Assembly (NCBI RefSeq): GCF_016907515.1
Contig: NZ_JAFBBY010000001.1
Coordinates: forward strand, 5,642,001-5,706,000
Length of the DNA stretch: 64,000 nt
Origin: Nocardioides nitrophenolicus
GTDB lineage: Bacteria; Actinomycetota; Actinomycetes; Propionibacteriales; Nocardioidaceae
Direction: 5' to 3'
Shown here: positions 26,455-34,582 of the stretch, piece after piece
Numbering within the stretch: position 1 is the first letter of the stretch
How the letters are laid out: every line of letters starts with the position of its first letter
The notes under the pieces: generated by a model
What the model saw: only the letters and a program-made list of their open reading frames with translations
What the model was told of the DNA's origin: nothing
Database searches by the model: none
Position numbers and translations under genes: made by a program

Positions 26455-27510
26455 TCAGTAGGTGTGCGGGAGCTCGACGTACTGGATGCGCTCGGGCCAC
26501 GGCACGAAGTCGGCCACGTTGTCCTGCGTGAAGATCGTGCCGAGCGGTGCCTCGACCACCTCGTTGTCGAGCTGCTCGCCCTCGAGCGAGCGGGCCACCA
26601 GCTCGGCCATCTTCTTGCCGTAGTTGGTGCCGTCGAAGTCGTACGACAGTGCCAGGTCACCGGTCCGCAGCTGCTCGATGTTGGCGTCCTCGCCGGCCAT
26701 CGTGGCGATCTTGACGTGGTCCAGCACGCCGGCCTGGCGGGCCGCGGCGATCGCTCCGGTCGCGGAGGCGGAGTTGTAGACGACCAGCGCGTCGAGGTCG
26801 GGGTGCTGGGCGAAGATGCCCTGCGCGATCTGCTGGGCCCCCGGGGCGTCGTCCTTGAGGTTGCGCTGGTTGGCCGGGTCGCCGACGATCTTCAGGCCGC
26901 CGGCCTCGAGCCCCTCGACCGCGCCGGCCACGGCGTTCTCGATGTTGTCGGTCGGGATGCCGGACAGCACCGTCGCCTCGCCCTCGCCGCCGACGATCTT
27001 CGCGAGCGCCTCCCCGGTGTCCCGGCCGCGCTGCTCGTCGGGGAAGGCGAGCTTGCCGGTCACGTCCAGGCCACCGAGATCCTGGAAGATGAACAGCGGG
27101 ATGCCGGCCTTCTCGGCCGCGGCGACACCGGGGCTGATCGAGTTCACGTCGAGCGGGAAGGCGACGATCGCGTCGACGTCCTGGGCGATCGCCTCCTGGA
27201 TGCGCTGGTTGGCGACCGCGAGGTCGAGCTGGTTCTGCGCGTTGGTCTGGTAGACGTCGACCAGCTTCGCGCCCTGGGCGTTGAGCTCGGTGGCCAGGCC
27301 CTGGGCGATGCCCTCCATGAGGGCGTTGCCGGGCATGCCGTCGATGTAGGTGACGGTCTTGCCGGCGAGCGGACCCGAGGCGTCGATGGTCGCGGCCTTG
27401 ACCTCGGGGGCGGCGGGGCCGGAGCCGCCGCTGCCGGTGGTGCCGCTGCTGCACGCCGTGATGGCCAGCGTCGCCGAGGTGGCGAGGGCGAGGAGGAGTG
27501 GACGGTTCAT
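26455..27510 (-). CDS. Substrate-binding lipoprotein of an RbsABC-type importer
   Basis: A 351-residue lipoprotein. The signal peptide LLLALATSATLAITAC-SSG gives a lipobox Cys near residue 20. A Gly/Ser linker and a type I periplasmic-binding (Peripla_BP_4) domain follow: VTYIDGMPGNALMEGIAQGL, then QDVDAIVAFPLDVNSISPGV, then DALVVYNSASATGAIAAARQ. ATG 27510-27508 has a GGGAGA ribosome site; the frame extends upstream without a signal-like start. It is first in the minus-arm operon, consistent with high expression. The family binds sugars, but the genes here suggest a cyclic amide or purine-like ligand. Confidence 0.9.
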   Translation of the reverse strand: MNRPLLLALATSATLAITACSSGTTGSGGSGPAAPEVKAATIDASGPLAGKTVTYIDGMPGNALMEGIAQGLATELNAQGAKLVDVYQTNAQNQLDLAVANQRIQEAIAQDVDAIVAFPLDVNSISPGVAAAEKAGIPLFIFQDLGGLDVTGKLAFPDEQRGRDTGEALAKIVGGEGEATVLSGIPTDNIENAVAGAVEGLEAGGLKIVGDPANQRNLKDDAPGAQQIAQGIFAQHPDLDALVVYNSASATGAIAAARQAGVLDHVKIATMAGEDANIEQLRTGDLALSYDFDGTNYGKKMAELVARSLEGEQLDNEVVEAPLGTIFTQDNVADFVPWPERIQYVELPHTY

Positions 27511-27584
27511 GATGTCTCCCGGTGGAGGGGCTGTCGGTGTGGCGGCAGTCAAGTGCGACGGGAGCCCTCGGCGCAGGAGGCATT

Positions 27585-27595
27585 GAGCACTGCTC
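27585..27595. promoter_or_regulatory. Short palindrome in the divergent control region
   Basis: GAGCA-C-TGCTC is a perfect inverted repeat about 75 bp upstream of the binding-protein gene. A related CTGAGCAC follows at about 27607-27614. It may be a regulator site for the minus arm, but it does not match the operator described at 27684. Confidence 0.3.
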
Positions 27596-27683
27596 GCCGG
27601 TCCGCACTGAGCACATCGCCCGATCCGCGCGGGTCGCGGCCCGGACCAGCGCCGGCAGCCGATCGCGACCGGCGTCACACCAC

Positions 27684-27698
27684 TGGGCGATCTGCCCA
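27684..27698. promoter_or_regulatory. Island operator, site C (perfect palindrome)
   Basis: TGGGC-GATCT-GCCCA is a perfect 5-bp inverted repeat with a 5-bp centre, in the 254-bp gap between the divergent arms. It matches the TGNGC-N5-GCCCA sites at 31964 and 34532. It most likely serves the minus arm or both arms. Confidence 0.6.
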
Positions 27699-27715
27699 GG
27701 GTCCGCGCCAGTGAC

Positions 27716-27758
27716 TGTGCAGGACGCCTGGCAGGCGGTCCGCCGCTGTCACTAGGCT
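27716..27758 (+). promoter_or_regulatory. Promoter of the plus arm with island operator, site D
   Basis: TGTGC-AGGAC-GCCTG (27716-27730) matches the island operator with a degenerate right half. It lies 23 bp before a -10-like TAGGCT (27753-27758). The -10 box ends 6 bp before GTG 27765, so the transcript is predicted to be leaderless. Confidence 0.5.
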
Positions 27759-27764
27759 GCCGGC

Positions 27765-29351
27765 GTGGACCGCGTGCTGCGCCTCGGCATCGACGTCGGT
27801 GGGACCAACACCGACGCGGTGCTGCTCTCCGGCGACACCGTGGTCGCGACCGCGAAGGAGGCGTCCACGGCCGACGTCACCAGCGGCATCGCCCGGGCCG
27901 TCGGTGCCGTCGTCGCCGCCCGGCCCGGCCTGGCCCGCGAGGTCGCCGCCGTGATGATCGGCACCACCCACTTCCTCAACGCGCTCGTCGACGGCTCCCA
28001 CCTCGCGCCCACCGCCGTGATCCGGCTGGGGCTGCCCGCGGCGGCGGCCGTGCCCCCGCTGTCCGGCTGGCCGGACCGGCTGCGCGCCTCGGTCGGCGGC
28101 CATGTATTCATGTGCCACGGCGGTCACGAGTACGACGGCCGGCTGATCTCCCCCTTCGACGCCGCCGAGTTCCGGGCGGCCGTGGACGCGGCCCATCACG
28201 CCGGCGCCCGCTCGTACGCGATCTCGTCGGTGTTCTCGCCCGTGGCACCGGACCTGGAGCTCGCGGCCGCCCAGCTGCTCGCCGAGGAGCTGCCCGACGC
28301 GCCGGTCAGCCTGTCCCACGAGATCGGCACCCTCGGCCTGCTCGAGCGGGAGAACGCGACCGCGCTCAACGCGGCACTGCGGGAGCTGGCCGAGGTCGTG
28401 ACCGACGGCCTGGTCGGCGCGGTCCGCGCGGCGGGCGTCGCGGCGCCGATCTTCCTCAGCAGCAACGACGGCGCGCTGATGGGCGTGGAGTACGCCCGCC
28501 GCTTCCCGGTGACCACCCTCGCCTCGGGTCCGGCGAACTCGATGCGGGGCGCCGCCGTCCTCGCCGGCCGGACCTCCTGCACCGTCATCGACGTCGGCGG
28601 CACCACCGTCGACGTCGGCGTGCTGGAGCAGGGCTACCCGCGCGAGGCGCCCGACGACGTCAGCGTCGCGCTGGTGCCGACCAATGTCCGGATGCCCGAC
28701 GTCATCTCGCTGAGCTTCGGGGGCGGCAGCGTCGTGGGCGGCAGCGCCGACCGGCCCACCCTCGGCCCGCGCAGCGTCGGGCTCCGGCTGCGCCAGGACG
28801 CGCTGGTCTTCGGCGGCGACGTGCTGACCGCGACGGACATCGCGGTCGCCGCCGGCCGCAGCGACCTCGGCGAGCGCGGTCTCACCCGCGGCGTGCCGCG
28901 CTCCCTCGTCGACGCCGTCCTGGCCCAGGTACGCCGCTCCCTCGGCGACGCCGTCGACCGGATGCGGCTCTCGGTGGATCCGGTGACCGCGGTCGTCGTG
29001 GGCGGCGGGGGCGCGATCGTCGCCGACGACCTGCCCGACGTCGCCGAGGTGATCCGCCCCGAGCACCACGAGGTCGCCAACGCCGTGGGCGCCGCCGTCG
29101 CCCGGGTGAGCGGCGAGGTCGACCGGGTGGTGACCGCGACCGGAGCCGGCGCGCGGGACGCGGTCGACGCCGCCGCCCAGGAGGCGGTGGACCGGGCCAT
29201 CGCCGCCGGCGCCCGGCCGAGCACGGTCCAGGTCGTCGACACGGTCCGGCTGCCGCTCAACTACCTGCCGGGCGAGGCCTACCGGGTGCGGGTGAAGGCG
29301 GTCGGCGAGCTGGCCCTCCAGGACCCGCTGCCGGAGGTGCGCCGTGGCTGA
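27765..29351 (+). CDS. Hydantoinase/oxoprolinase family protein (HyuA-like), copy 2
   Basis: A 528-residue paralogue of the protein at 22.3-23.8 kb, sharing GIDVGGTNTDAVLL, ADVTSGIARAVGAVVA, TTHFLNAL, ASGPANSMRGAAVLAG and VIDVGGTTVDVGVLEQGYPR. It is again paired with a DUF917 gene and not with HyuB. GTG 27765 appears leaderless; a GTG 9 bp further on is an alternative. The stop lies 6 bp inside the next gene. Two diverged copies in one locus suggest two substrates or a heteromeric enzyme. Confidence 0.9.
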   Translation: MDRVLRLGIDVGGTNTDAVLLSGDTVVATAKEASTADVTSGIARAVGAVVAARPGLAREVAAVMIGTTHFLNALVDGSHLAPTAVIRLGLPAAAAVPPLSGWPDRLRASVGGHVFMCHGGHEYDGRLISPFDAAEFRAAVDAAHHAGARSYAISSVFSPVAPDLELAAAQLLAEELPDAPVSLSHEIGTLGLLERENATALNAALRELAEVVTDGLVGAVRAAGVAAPIFLSSNDGALMGVEYARRFPVTTLASGPANSMRGAAVLAGRTSCTVIDVGGTTVDVGVLEQGYPREAPDDVSVALVPTNVRMPDVISLSFGGGSVVGGSADRPTLGPRSVGLRLRQDALVFGGDVLTATDIAVAAGRSDLGERGLTRGVPRSLVDAVLAQVRRSLGDAVDRMRLSVDPVTAVVVGGGGAIVADDLPDVAEVIRPEHHEVANAVGAAVARVSGEVDRVVTATGAGARDAVDAAAQEAVDRAIAAGARPSTVQVVDTVRLPLNYLPGEAYRVRVKAVGELALQDPLPEVRRG

Positions 29352-30384
29352 GCGGCGCATCGAGCGCGAGGACGTCGACGCCTTCGCCGCCGGGGCGGCC
29401 ATCCTCGGCGCGGGCGGCGGGGGCGACGTGCGGGTCGGTGCCCACCTGCTGCGGCACCTGCTCGCCGAGCGCTCGCTGCGCCTGGTCCCGGCGGCCGACC
29501 TCCCGCCCGACGGGATCGTGGTCCACACCGGCGCGGTCGGCTCCCCCGACGTGATCTCCGAGCGGCTGCTCAGCCCGGTCGACCTGGCCCGCGCGGCCGC
29601 CGCGGTGGCCGAGCAGGTGATGGGCCCGATCCGGGCGGCCGCCGCGTTCGAGATCGGCGGCCTGAACGCGCTGGTCGGCGCGATCGGCGCCATCGAGCTC
29701 GGCCTGCCGTTCGTCGACGGCGACCTGATGGGGCGTGCCTTCCCGAAGCTCACCCAGAACACGCTCGCGCTCAACGGCGTCGCGCCGGTGCCGCTGGCCG
29801 TGGCGAGCCCGGCCGGCGACGTGGTCGTCGTGCCGCTGATGGGGCCGCGCGCCGTCGAGCCGATCCTCGCCGGCATCACCGCCGGCATGGGCGGCGCGGC
29901 GTCGGTGGCGGGCTATCCGATCGCCGCGGGCGACCTGGACCGGATGGGCGTGCGCGGCAGCGTGAGCGCCTGCATCGAGCTGGGCCGCCGGTTCCTGGCC
30001 GCCCGGTCGGCGGCGCTGCCGGTGCTGATCGGCGACCTCGGCGCCCGGCTGCACGGCGTCGGGCGGGTCGAGGAGATCGTGCCCCGCAGCAGCACCGCGC
30101 CCGGCACGCTCACCGTCATCGACGGCGGCGACGGCGCCGTGGTGCGGGTCGACCACCAGGAGGAGTTCCTCGCCACCACCGTCGACGGCGTCCCGGGCGC
30201 CAGCACGCCCGACGTGGTCGCCGTCCTCGACAACCGCAGCCGGCGACCGCTCCAGGTCGAGGAGGTCCGGGTCGGGCAGGCGGTCGTCGTCTGCTCCCTG
30301 CCCGCGCTGCACACCTGGCCCGCGAGCGCGCGCCACCTGGTCGGCCCGAGCGCCTTCGGCCTCGTGGAGATGGAGGAACGATGA
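29344..30384 (+). CDS. DUF917 / S-methyl-thiohydantoin desulfurase-family protein, copy 2
   Basis: A 346-residue paralogue of the DUF917 protein at 21.2 kb. It has AAILGAGGGGDVRVGAHLLR at the start and EIGGLNALVGAIGAIELGLP then VDGDLMGRAFPKLTQNTLAL in the middle. It starts inside the end of the HyuA-like gene (8-bp overlap) and its stop overlaps the PucR start (ATGA), so the three are translationally coupled. Confidence 0.88.
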   Translation: MAERRIEREDVDAFAAGAAILGAGGGGDVRVGAHLLRHLLAERSLRLVPAADLPPDGIVVHTGAVGSPDVISERLLSPVDLARAAAAVAEQVMGPIRAAAAFEIGGLNALVGAIGAIELGLPFVDGDLMGRAFPKLTQNTLALNGVAPVPLAVASPAGDVVVVPLMGPRAVEPILAGITAGMGGAASVAGYPIAAGDLDRMGVRGSVSACIELGRRFLAARSAALPVLIGDLGARLHGVGRVEEIVPRSSTAPGTLTVIDGGDGAVVRVDHQEEFLATTVDGVPGASTPDVVAVLDNRSRRPLQVEEVRVGQAVVVCSLPALHTWPASARHLVGPSAFGLVEMEER

Positions 30385-31901
30385 GCGAGACGCTGCGCGT
30401 CGCCGACCTGCTGGGCGAGCCGGAGCTGCGCGACGCGCGGGTCGTGGCCGGCGCGGCCGGCCTGGAGCGACTGGTCCTCGACGTCGGCTGGTACGACGCC
30501 GACGACCCCGAGGCGGTGGCCGACAGCCTGCTGCTGTGCCGGCCCGAGGCGGTCACGCCGGCGTACCGGCTCGACGCGCTCGTCCGCCGGGCGCACGACT
30601 CCGGGGTCGCGGGCCTGCTCGTGGTCGCCCAGACCGAGCTGCCGCTGCTGGCCACGAGCCGGCTGGCCGACCGGCTCGCCGTACCCCTGGTGTGGCTGCC
30701 GCGCGGGCGGCCGGTCCAGGTGCTGCAGGAGCTGACCGTGCGGGTCCGGGCTCCCGAGCTGGCCGAGGCCCGGGTCGTCAACCGGGTCGTCCGGCGCATC
30801 CACGGGCGCCACACCGCGCCCGAGATCCTGGGCGCCGTCGCCGACGAGCTGGGCGTGCCGGTGTCGATGCTGACCGCCGACGGCCGCAGCCTGGTCGGTC
30901 CCGAGGTGGAGCTGCCGCCCGACATCCACCTGGACCGGGCCATCCCGCAGCGCGACGACGGCTGCCTGGTCCACCCGGTGCACGACCCCGACAGTCCCCG
31001 GGTCACCGCCTGGCTGGCCTGCCGGCTGCCGCGGCCCTCCCACGGCCGGATGAACCAGGTCGCGAGCGCGCTGGCCGTCGCCGAGCCCCACGTCCGCAGC
31101 TGGCTCACCACCCAGCGGGCGCAGAGCCGGCACGACGCGCTGGTCGAGCGGCAGACGCTCGCCGAGATCGTCGCGCACCGCGACGGGGTCAGCCGCGGGG
31201 TCGTCGAGAGCGCCGTCTCGCTCGGCTGGCAGCTGCAGCACTGGCATGTCGGCGTGCACGCCGTGCCCAGCCCCGGCCTCGACGACAGCGAGCGCGAGCG
31301 GGCCCGCGCCCGCTGGGCCGCGGAGCTCGCCGCGCAGGGCATCGCCGTGGTCGCCTGCCAGGACGACGGCGACCGCTGGCTGGCCTGGTCCTCGGCGGAG
31401 GCCGAGCCCCCGACGGCCGACGCGCGCGCCGTCCTGCAGCGGGTCCGCCGCGCCGCCGCCGCGATGCCCCGCGACCTCGGGATCGCGGTCGGCATCGGCC
31501 GCCCGCACCGCGGTCCCGGCGGCCTGGTCGAGACCCTCGACGAGGCCCGCAACGCCGCGCTGCTCGCGCTCAGCCACGACTACCGGCCGGTGGTCGAGCA
31601 CTCCGACGAGCTCGGCGTCGCGCGGCTGCTGGCCACCTGGCAGGAGTCGGAGGTGACCCGCTCCTTCGCGGAGACCGCCCTCGCGCCGCTGCTGGATCCC
31701 GCCTCCCAGGGCCTGCTCGCGACCCTGCGCGCCTACCTGGAGTGCGGTGGCTCCGTCGTCGAGACCGCCGCCGCCACCGGGGTGCACCGCAACACGATCA
31801 CCACCCGGCTCCAGCAGATCCGCGACCGGCTCGGTGTCGACCTCAACGACCCCAGCCAGCGGCTCGCCCTCCAGGTCGCCTGCCGGTCGGTGCGGGCCTG
31901 A
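30381..31901 (+). CDS. PucR-family transcriptional regulator
   Basis: A 506-residue regulator. The N-terminal part matches the purine-catabolism PucR sensory region (LRVADLLGEPELRDARVVAG). A GGDEF-like middle follows. The C-terminal HTH_30 reads LRAYLECGGSVVETAAATGV then HRNTITTRLQQIRDRLGVDL. PucR-type proteins control purine, allantoin and related nitrogen-source pathways, often as activators. It is coupled to the HyuA-DUF917 pair, so it is the likely regulator of the island operators TGNGC-N5-GCCCA. Confidence 0.9.
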   Translation: MSETLRVADLLGEPELRDARVVAGAAGLERLVLDVGWYDADDPEAVADSLLLCRPEAVTPAYRLDALVRRAHDSGVAGLLVVAQTELPLLATSRLADRLAVPLVWLPRGRPVQVLQELTVRVRAPELAEARVVNRVVRRIHGRHTAPEILGAVADELGVPVSMLTADGRSLVGPEVELPPDIHLDRAIPQRDDGCLVHPVHDPDSPRVTAWLACRLPRPSHGRMNQVASALAVAEPHVRSWLTTQRAQSRHDALVERQTLAEIVAHRDGVSRGVVESAVSLGWQLQHWHVGVHAVPSPGLDDSERERARARWAAELAAQGIAVVACQDDGDRWLAWSSAEAEPPTADARAVLQRVRRAAAAMPRDLGIAVGIGRPHRGPGGLVETLDEARNAALLALSHDYRPVVEHSDELGVARLLATWQESEVTRSFAETALAPLLDPASQGLLATLRAYLECGGSVVETAAATGVHRNTITTRLQQIRDRLGVDLNDPSQRLALQVACRSVRA

Positions 31902-31963
31902 GCCCGCTGACCCGCCGGTGGCCCCGGCGGATGCGGCTACCGGCCCAGCCGGCCCGCCGGGCC

Positions 31964-32008
31964 TGTGCATCTCGCCCATGCCCGGCCGCGCGGCCCCGGA
32001 CCTAGCGT
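31964..32008 (+). promoter_or_regulatory. Promoter of the racemase operon with island operator, site A
   Basis: TGTGC-ATCTC-GCCCA (31964-31978) lies 25 bp before a -10-like TAGCGT (32003-32008). The whole block is closely similar to the one upstream of the aminotransferase gene at 34532-34575. The operator would cover the -35 region, as for an activator. Confidence 0.6.
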
Positions 32009-32036
32009 CGGAGCTCCCCGACCAGAGGAGCACCTC

Positions 32037-32756
32037 ATGCACATCCGCGTCATCCTGCCCGCGATCGGCGACACCTTCCTGCAGGCCGCCCTCGACGACG
32101 CCACGTCCTGGGCGCTGCCCGACACCAAGATCGACGCGGTCCCGCTGCTGCGCGGCACCGCCAGCATCGAGTCGGAGTACGACGAGGCGCTCGCCGCGCC
32201 CGGCATCCTGGACCGGATCGCCGAGGCGAAGGCCGACGGCGTCGACGGCGTCTTCATCACCTGCTTCGGCGACCCGGGCGTGCACGCGGCCCGCGAGGTG
32301 ATCGACGTACCGGTGGTCGGCGGCTACGAGCCGGCCATCTTCACCGCGATGGCCCACGGCGAGCGGATCGCGATCATCACCGTGCTCCCCAACGTGCTCC
32401 CGATGCTGCGCTCCCTCGCCCGCCGCTACGGCGTCGAGGACCGGATCTCGGCGATCCGGGTCATCGACCTGCCGGTCCTCGGCCTCGACGACCACGAGCT
32501 GATGATCGAGCGCCTCTCCGAGCAGGCCGTCGACCTGGTGGAGTCCGGCGAGGCCGACGTCGTCGTGCTCGGCTGCACCGGGATGCTCGGCGTGGTCGAC
32601 CGGATCCGCGAGGCGCTGGCCGCCGCCGGCCACCGGGTGCCTGTCGTCGACCCGACCGGCGCGGCGATCTCGTGGCTGGAGAGCAGCGTCCGCCTCGGGC
32701 TGTTCCCGAGCCGCACGACCTACATGGTGCCGCCCGACAAGGCCCGCAACGCGTGA
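32037..32756 (+). CDS. Asp/Glu/hydantoin racemase family protein
   Basis: A 239-residue cofactor-independent racemase. Two catalytic-type cysteines are present: VFITCFGDPG (Cys76) and VVLGCTGM (Cys180). The N-terminal MHIRVILPAIGDTF is typical of hydantoin/allantoin racemases. It would interconvert enantiomers at an acidic carbon, for example C5 of a hydantoin. ATG 32037 follows AGAGGAG; the frame further upstream overlaps the promoter. It is first of three overlapping genes. Confidence 0.88.
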   Translation: MHIRVILPAIGDTFLQAALDDATSWALPDTKIDAVPLLRGTASIESEYDEALAAPGILDRIAEAKADGVDGVFITCFGDPGVHAAREVIDVPVVGGYEPAIFTAMAHGERIAIITVLPNVLPMLRSLARRYGVEDRISAIRVIDLPVLGLDDHELMIERLSEQAVDLVESGEADVVVLGCTGMLGVVDRIREALAAAGHRVPVVDPTGAAISWLESSVRLGLFPSRTTYMVPPDKARNA

Positions 32757-33484
32757 GTCAGCTCCCCCTGCAGAGCCCCGGCACGGTTCCCGTGCCGGGG
32801 CTCTGGCTCACCGTCCTCGGTCCCGCCGCGCTGGCCGCCGTACTCGCCGACGAGGCCGCCCGGCCCCGGTGGCTCGGGATCGACCTCCAGCACGGCGAGA
32901 TCGCGGCCGCCGACCTCCCCGACCTGCTGCGCTGCGCCGAGCTGCACGACACCCCGGTGCTGGTCCGCACCGCCGACCACTCCGCCGCCGCGATCGGTCG
33001 CGCCCTCGACCTCGGCGCGCGCGGGGTGGTGGTGCCGGCCGTCGAGAGGGCGGGTCAGGCGGCGTCCATCGTCGCGGCGACCCGGTTCGCCCCCGACGGC
33101 GTCCGCAGCGACGGCTACCGACGTCCCCGGGCCCGCTCGACCGGGCTGCCCGGCTTCTCCGACCCGCTGGTGCTGCCGATGGTCGAGACCGCCGCCGGCC
33201 TCGCCGCGGCCGGGGACATCCTCGGCGTCGACGGCGTGAGCGGCGTCTTCGTCGGGCCGATCGACCTGGCCCGCTCGGCCGGCTGGCGCCCCGACGGACC
33301 CGAGCTGCTGGCCGCCGTCGCCGACCTGTCCGCGCTCAGCCGGGACCACGAGCGGCGGCTGGCGATGTTCGCCCTGTCCGCCGAGCACGCGGCCACGCTG
33401 CCGCCGCTCGACCTCGTCGCCCTCGGCACCGACCTCGGCCTGCTCGGCACGGCGGTGTCCCACACCTTCGGAGAGGCCCGATGA
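32753..33484 (+). CDS. HpcH/HpaI-family class II aldolase
   Basis: A 243-residue metal-dependent aldolase of the HpcH/HpaI/citrate-lyase-beta fold. GIDLQHGEI carries the metal-side motif. GARGVVVPAVERAGQAAS, DGVRSDGYRRPRA and DGVSGVFVGPIDLARS follow the family order. It normally cleaves 2-keto-3-hydroxy acids to pyruvate plus an aldehyde. GTG 32753 overlaps the racemase stop (GTGA). It could act on the keto acid made by the aminotransferase downstream (inference). Confidence 0.85.
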   Translation: MSQLPLQSPGTVPVPGLWLTVLGPAALAAVLADEAARPRWLGIDLQHGEIAAADLPDLLRCAELHDTPVLVRTADHSAAAIGRALDLGARGVVVPAVERAGQAASIVAATRFAPDGVRSDGYRRPRARSTGLPGFSDPLVLPMVETAAGLAAAGDILGVDGVSGVFVGPIDLARSAGWRPDGPELLAAVADLSALSRDHERRLAMFALSAEHAATLPPLDLVALGTDLGLLGTAVSHTFGEAR

Positions 33485-34572
33485 CCCTTGACTTCACCAG
33501 CGACCACGCCGCCCCCGCCCATCCCGCGGTGCTCGCGGCGGTGGCCGAGGCCAACCGGGGCCGGACGCCGTCGTACGGCGCCGACCCGTGGACCCGGGAG
33601 GCCGAGCGCCGGCTGCGGCAGGTGTTCGGCCCGACGGCGTCGTACGTCCCGGTCTTCAACGGCACCGGGGCCAACGTGCTCGCCCTGTCCGCGATGACCC
33701 GGCGCTGGGAGTCGGTGCTGTGCGCCGAGGACGCGCACGTCCACACCGACGAGACGGCCGCGCCGGAGCGGGCCGGGCTCAAGCTGGTGCTGGCGCCCTC
33801 ACCCGCGGGGCGGATCCGGCCCGGCGGGCTCGCTCCGCATCTCGCCCCGGGCAACCGGCACCGGGCCCAGGTGTCGGTGCTCTCGCTCACCCAGAGCACC
33901 GAGCTCGGCACCTGCTACGACGTCGCCGACCTGCGCGCGCTGTGCGCCGAGGCGCACGACCTCGGGCTCGCGGTGCACCTCGACGGCGCCCGGCTGGCCA
34001 ATGCCGCCGCCACGCTGGGCGTCTCGTGGGCCGAGCTGACCACCGCCGTCGGCGTCGACGTGGTGTCGCTGGGATCGAGCAAGAACGGCGGCCTGCTCGG
34101 CGACGGCCTGGTCGTGCTCGATCCCGGCACCGTGCCCGGCATCGAGTTCCTGCAGAAGGCGGTGGGACAGCTGCCCGCCAAGACCAGGTTCGTGTCCGCG
34201 CAGCTGCTCGCGCTGCTCGAGGACGACCTGTGGCACCGCAACGCCGAGCACGCCAACCGGCAGGCGTCGCGCCTGGCCGCCGGGCTCGGCGCGCTCCCTG
34301 ACGTCGGCCTCCCGGTGCCGACGGAGGCGAACGCGGTCTTCGTCGACCTCGCCGCCCCCGTCGCCGACCGGCTCACCCAGGACGTCGCGCTCACCACCTG
34401 GCGGGCGTCCGGAGAGCGGCGGCTGCTGCGGCTGATGACGGCCTGGGACACCGACCCCGCGGACGTCGACCGGGTCGTCGCGCTCGTCGCAGCGGCCCTG
34501 GGGGCGGGCCGCCCGAAGCGCGCCGACCAGGTGTGCAGCTCGCCCACTGCCCCGGCCGTGCCGCGTCCCTAG
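33481..34572 (+). CDS. Threonine aldolase-like (beta-eliminating lyase) PLP enzyme
   Basis: A 363-residue fold-type I PLP enzyme matching low-specificity L-threonine aldolases. DFTSDHAAPAHPAVLAAV opens it. AVHLDGARLANAA holds the cofactor Asp, and SLGSSKNGGLLGD holds the Schiff-base Lys (201). It would split a beta-hydroxy amino acid to glycine plus an aldehyde. ATG 33481 overlaps the aldolase stop (ATGA). Its last 14 codons overlap the operator and promoter of the next gene. Confidence 0.88.
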   Translation: MTLDFTSDHAAPAHPAVLAAVAEANRGRTPSYGADPWTREAERRLRQVFGPTASYVPVFNGTGANVLALSAMTRRWESVLCAEDAHVHTDETAAPERAGLKLVLAPSPAGRIRPGGLAPHLAPGNRHRAQVSVLSLTQSTELGTCYDVADLRALCAEAHDLGLAVHLDGARLANAAATLGVSWAELTTAVGVDVVSLGSSKNGGLLGDGLVVLDPGTVPGIEFLQKAVGQLPAKTRFVSAQLLALLEDDLWHRNAEHANRQASRLAAGLGALPDVGLPVPTEANAVFVDLAAPVADRLTQDVALTTWRASGERRLLRLMTAWDTDPADVDRVVALVAAALGAGRPKRADQVCSSPTAPAVPRP

Positions 34573-34575
34573 GGT
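34532..34575 (+). promoter_or_regulatory. Promoter of the aminotransferase gene with island operator, site B
   Basis: TGTGC-AGCTC-GCCCA (34532-34546) lies inside the end of the threonine-aldolase-like gene, 24 bp before a -10-like TAGGGT (34570-34575). The -10 box ends 7 bp before ATG 34583, so a leaderless transcript is predicted. Confidence 0.6.
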
Positions 34576-34582
34576 CGCCACC

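Noticed and set aside
26445..26660. A longer ATPase protein starting at 26660
   Set aside because: The extra 72 codons read through the binding-protein gene in another frame and are Ser/Arg/Trp-rich; GTG 26444 fits the family start.
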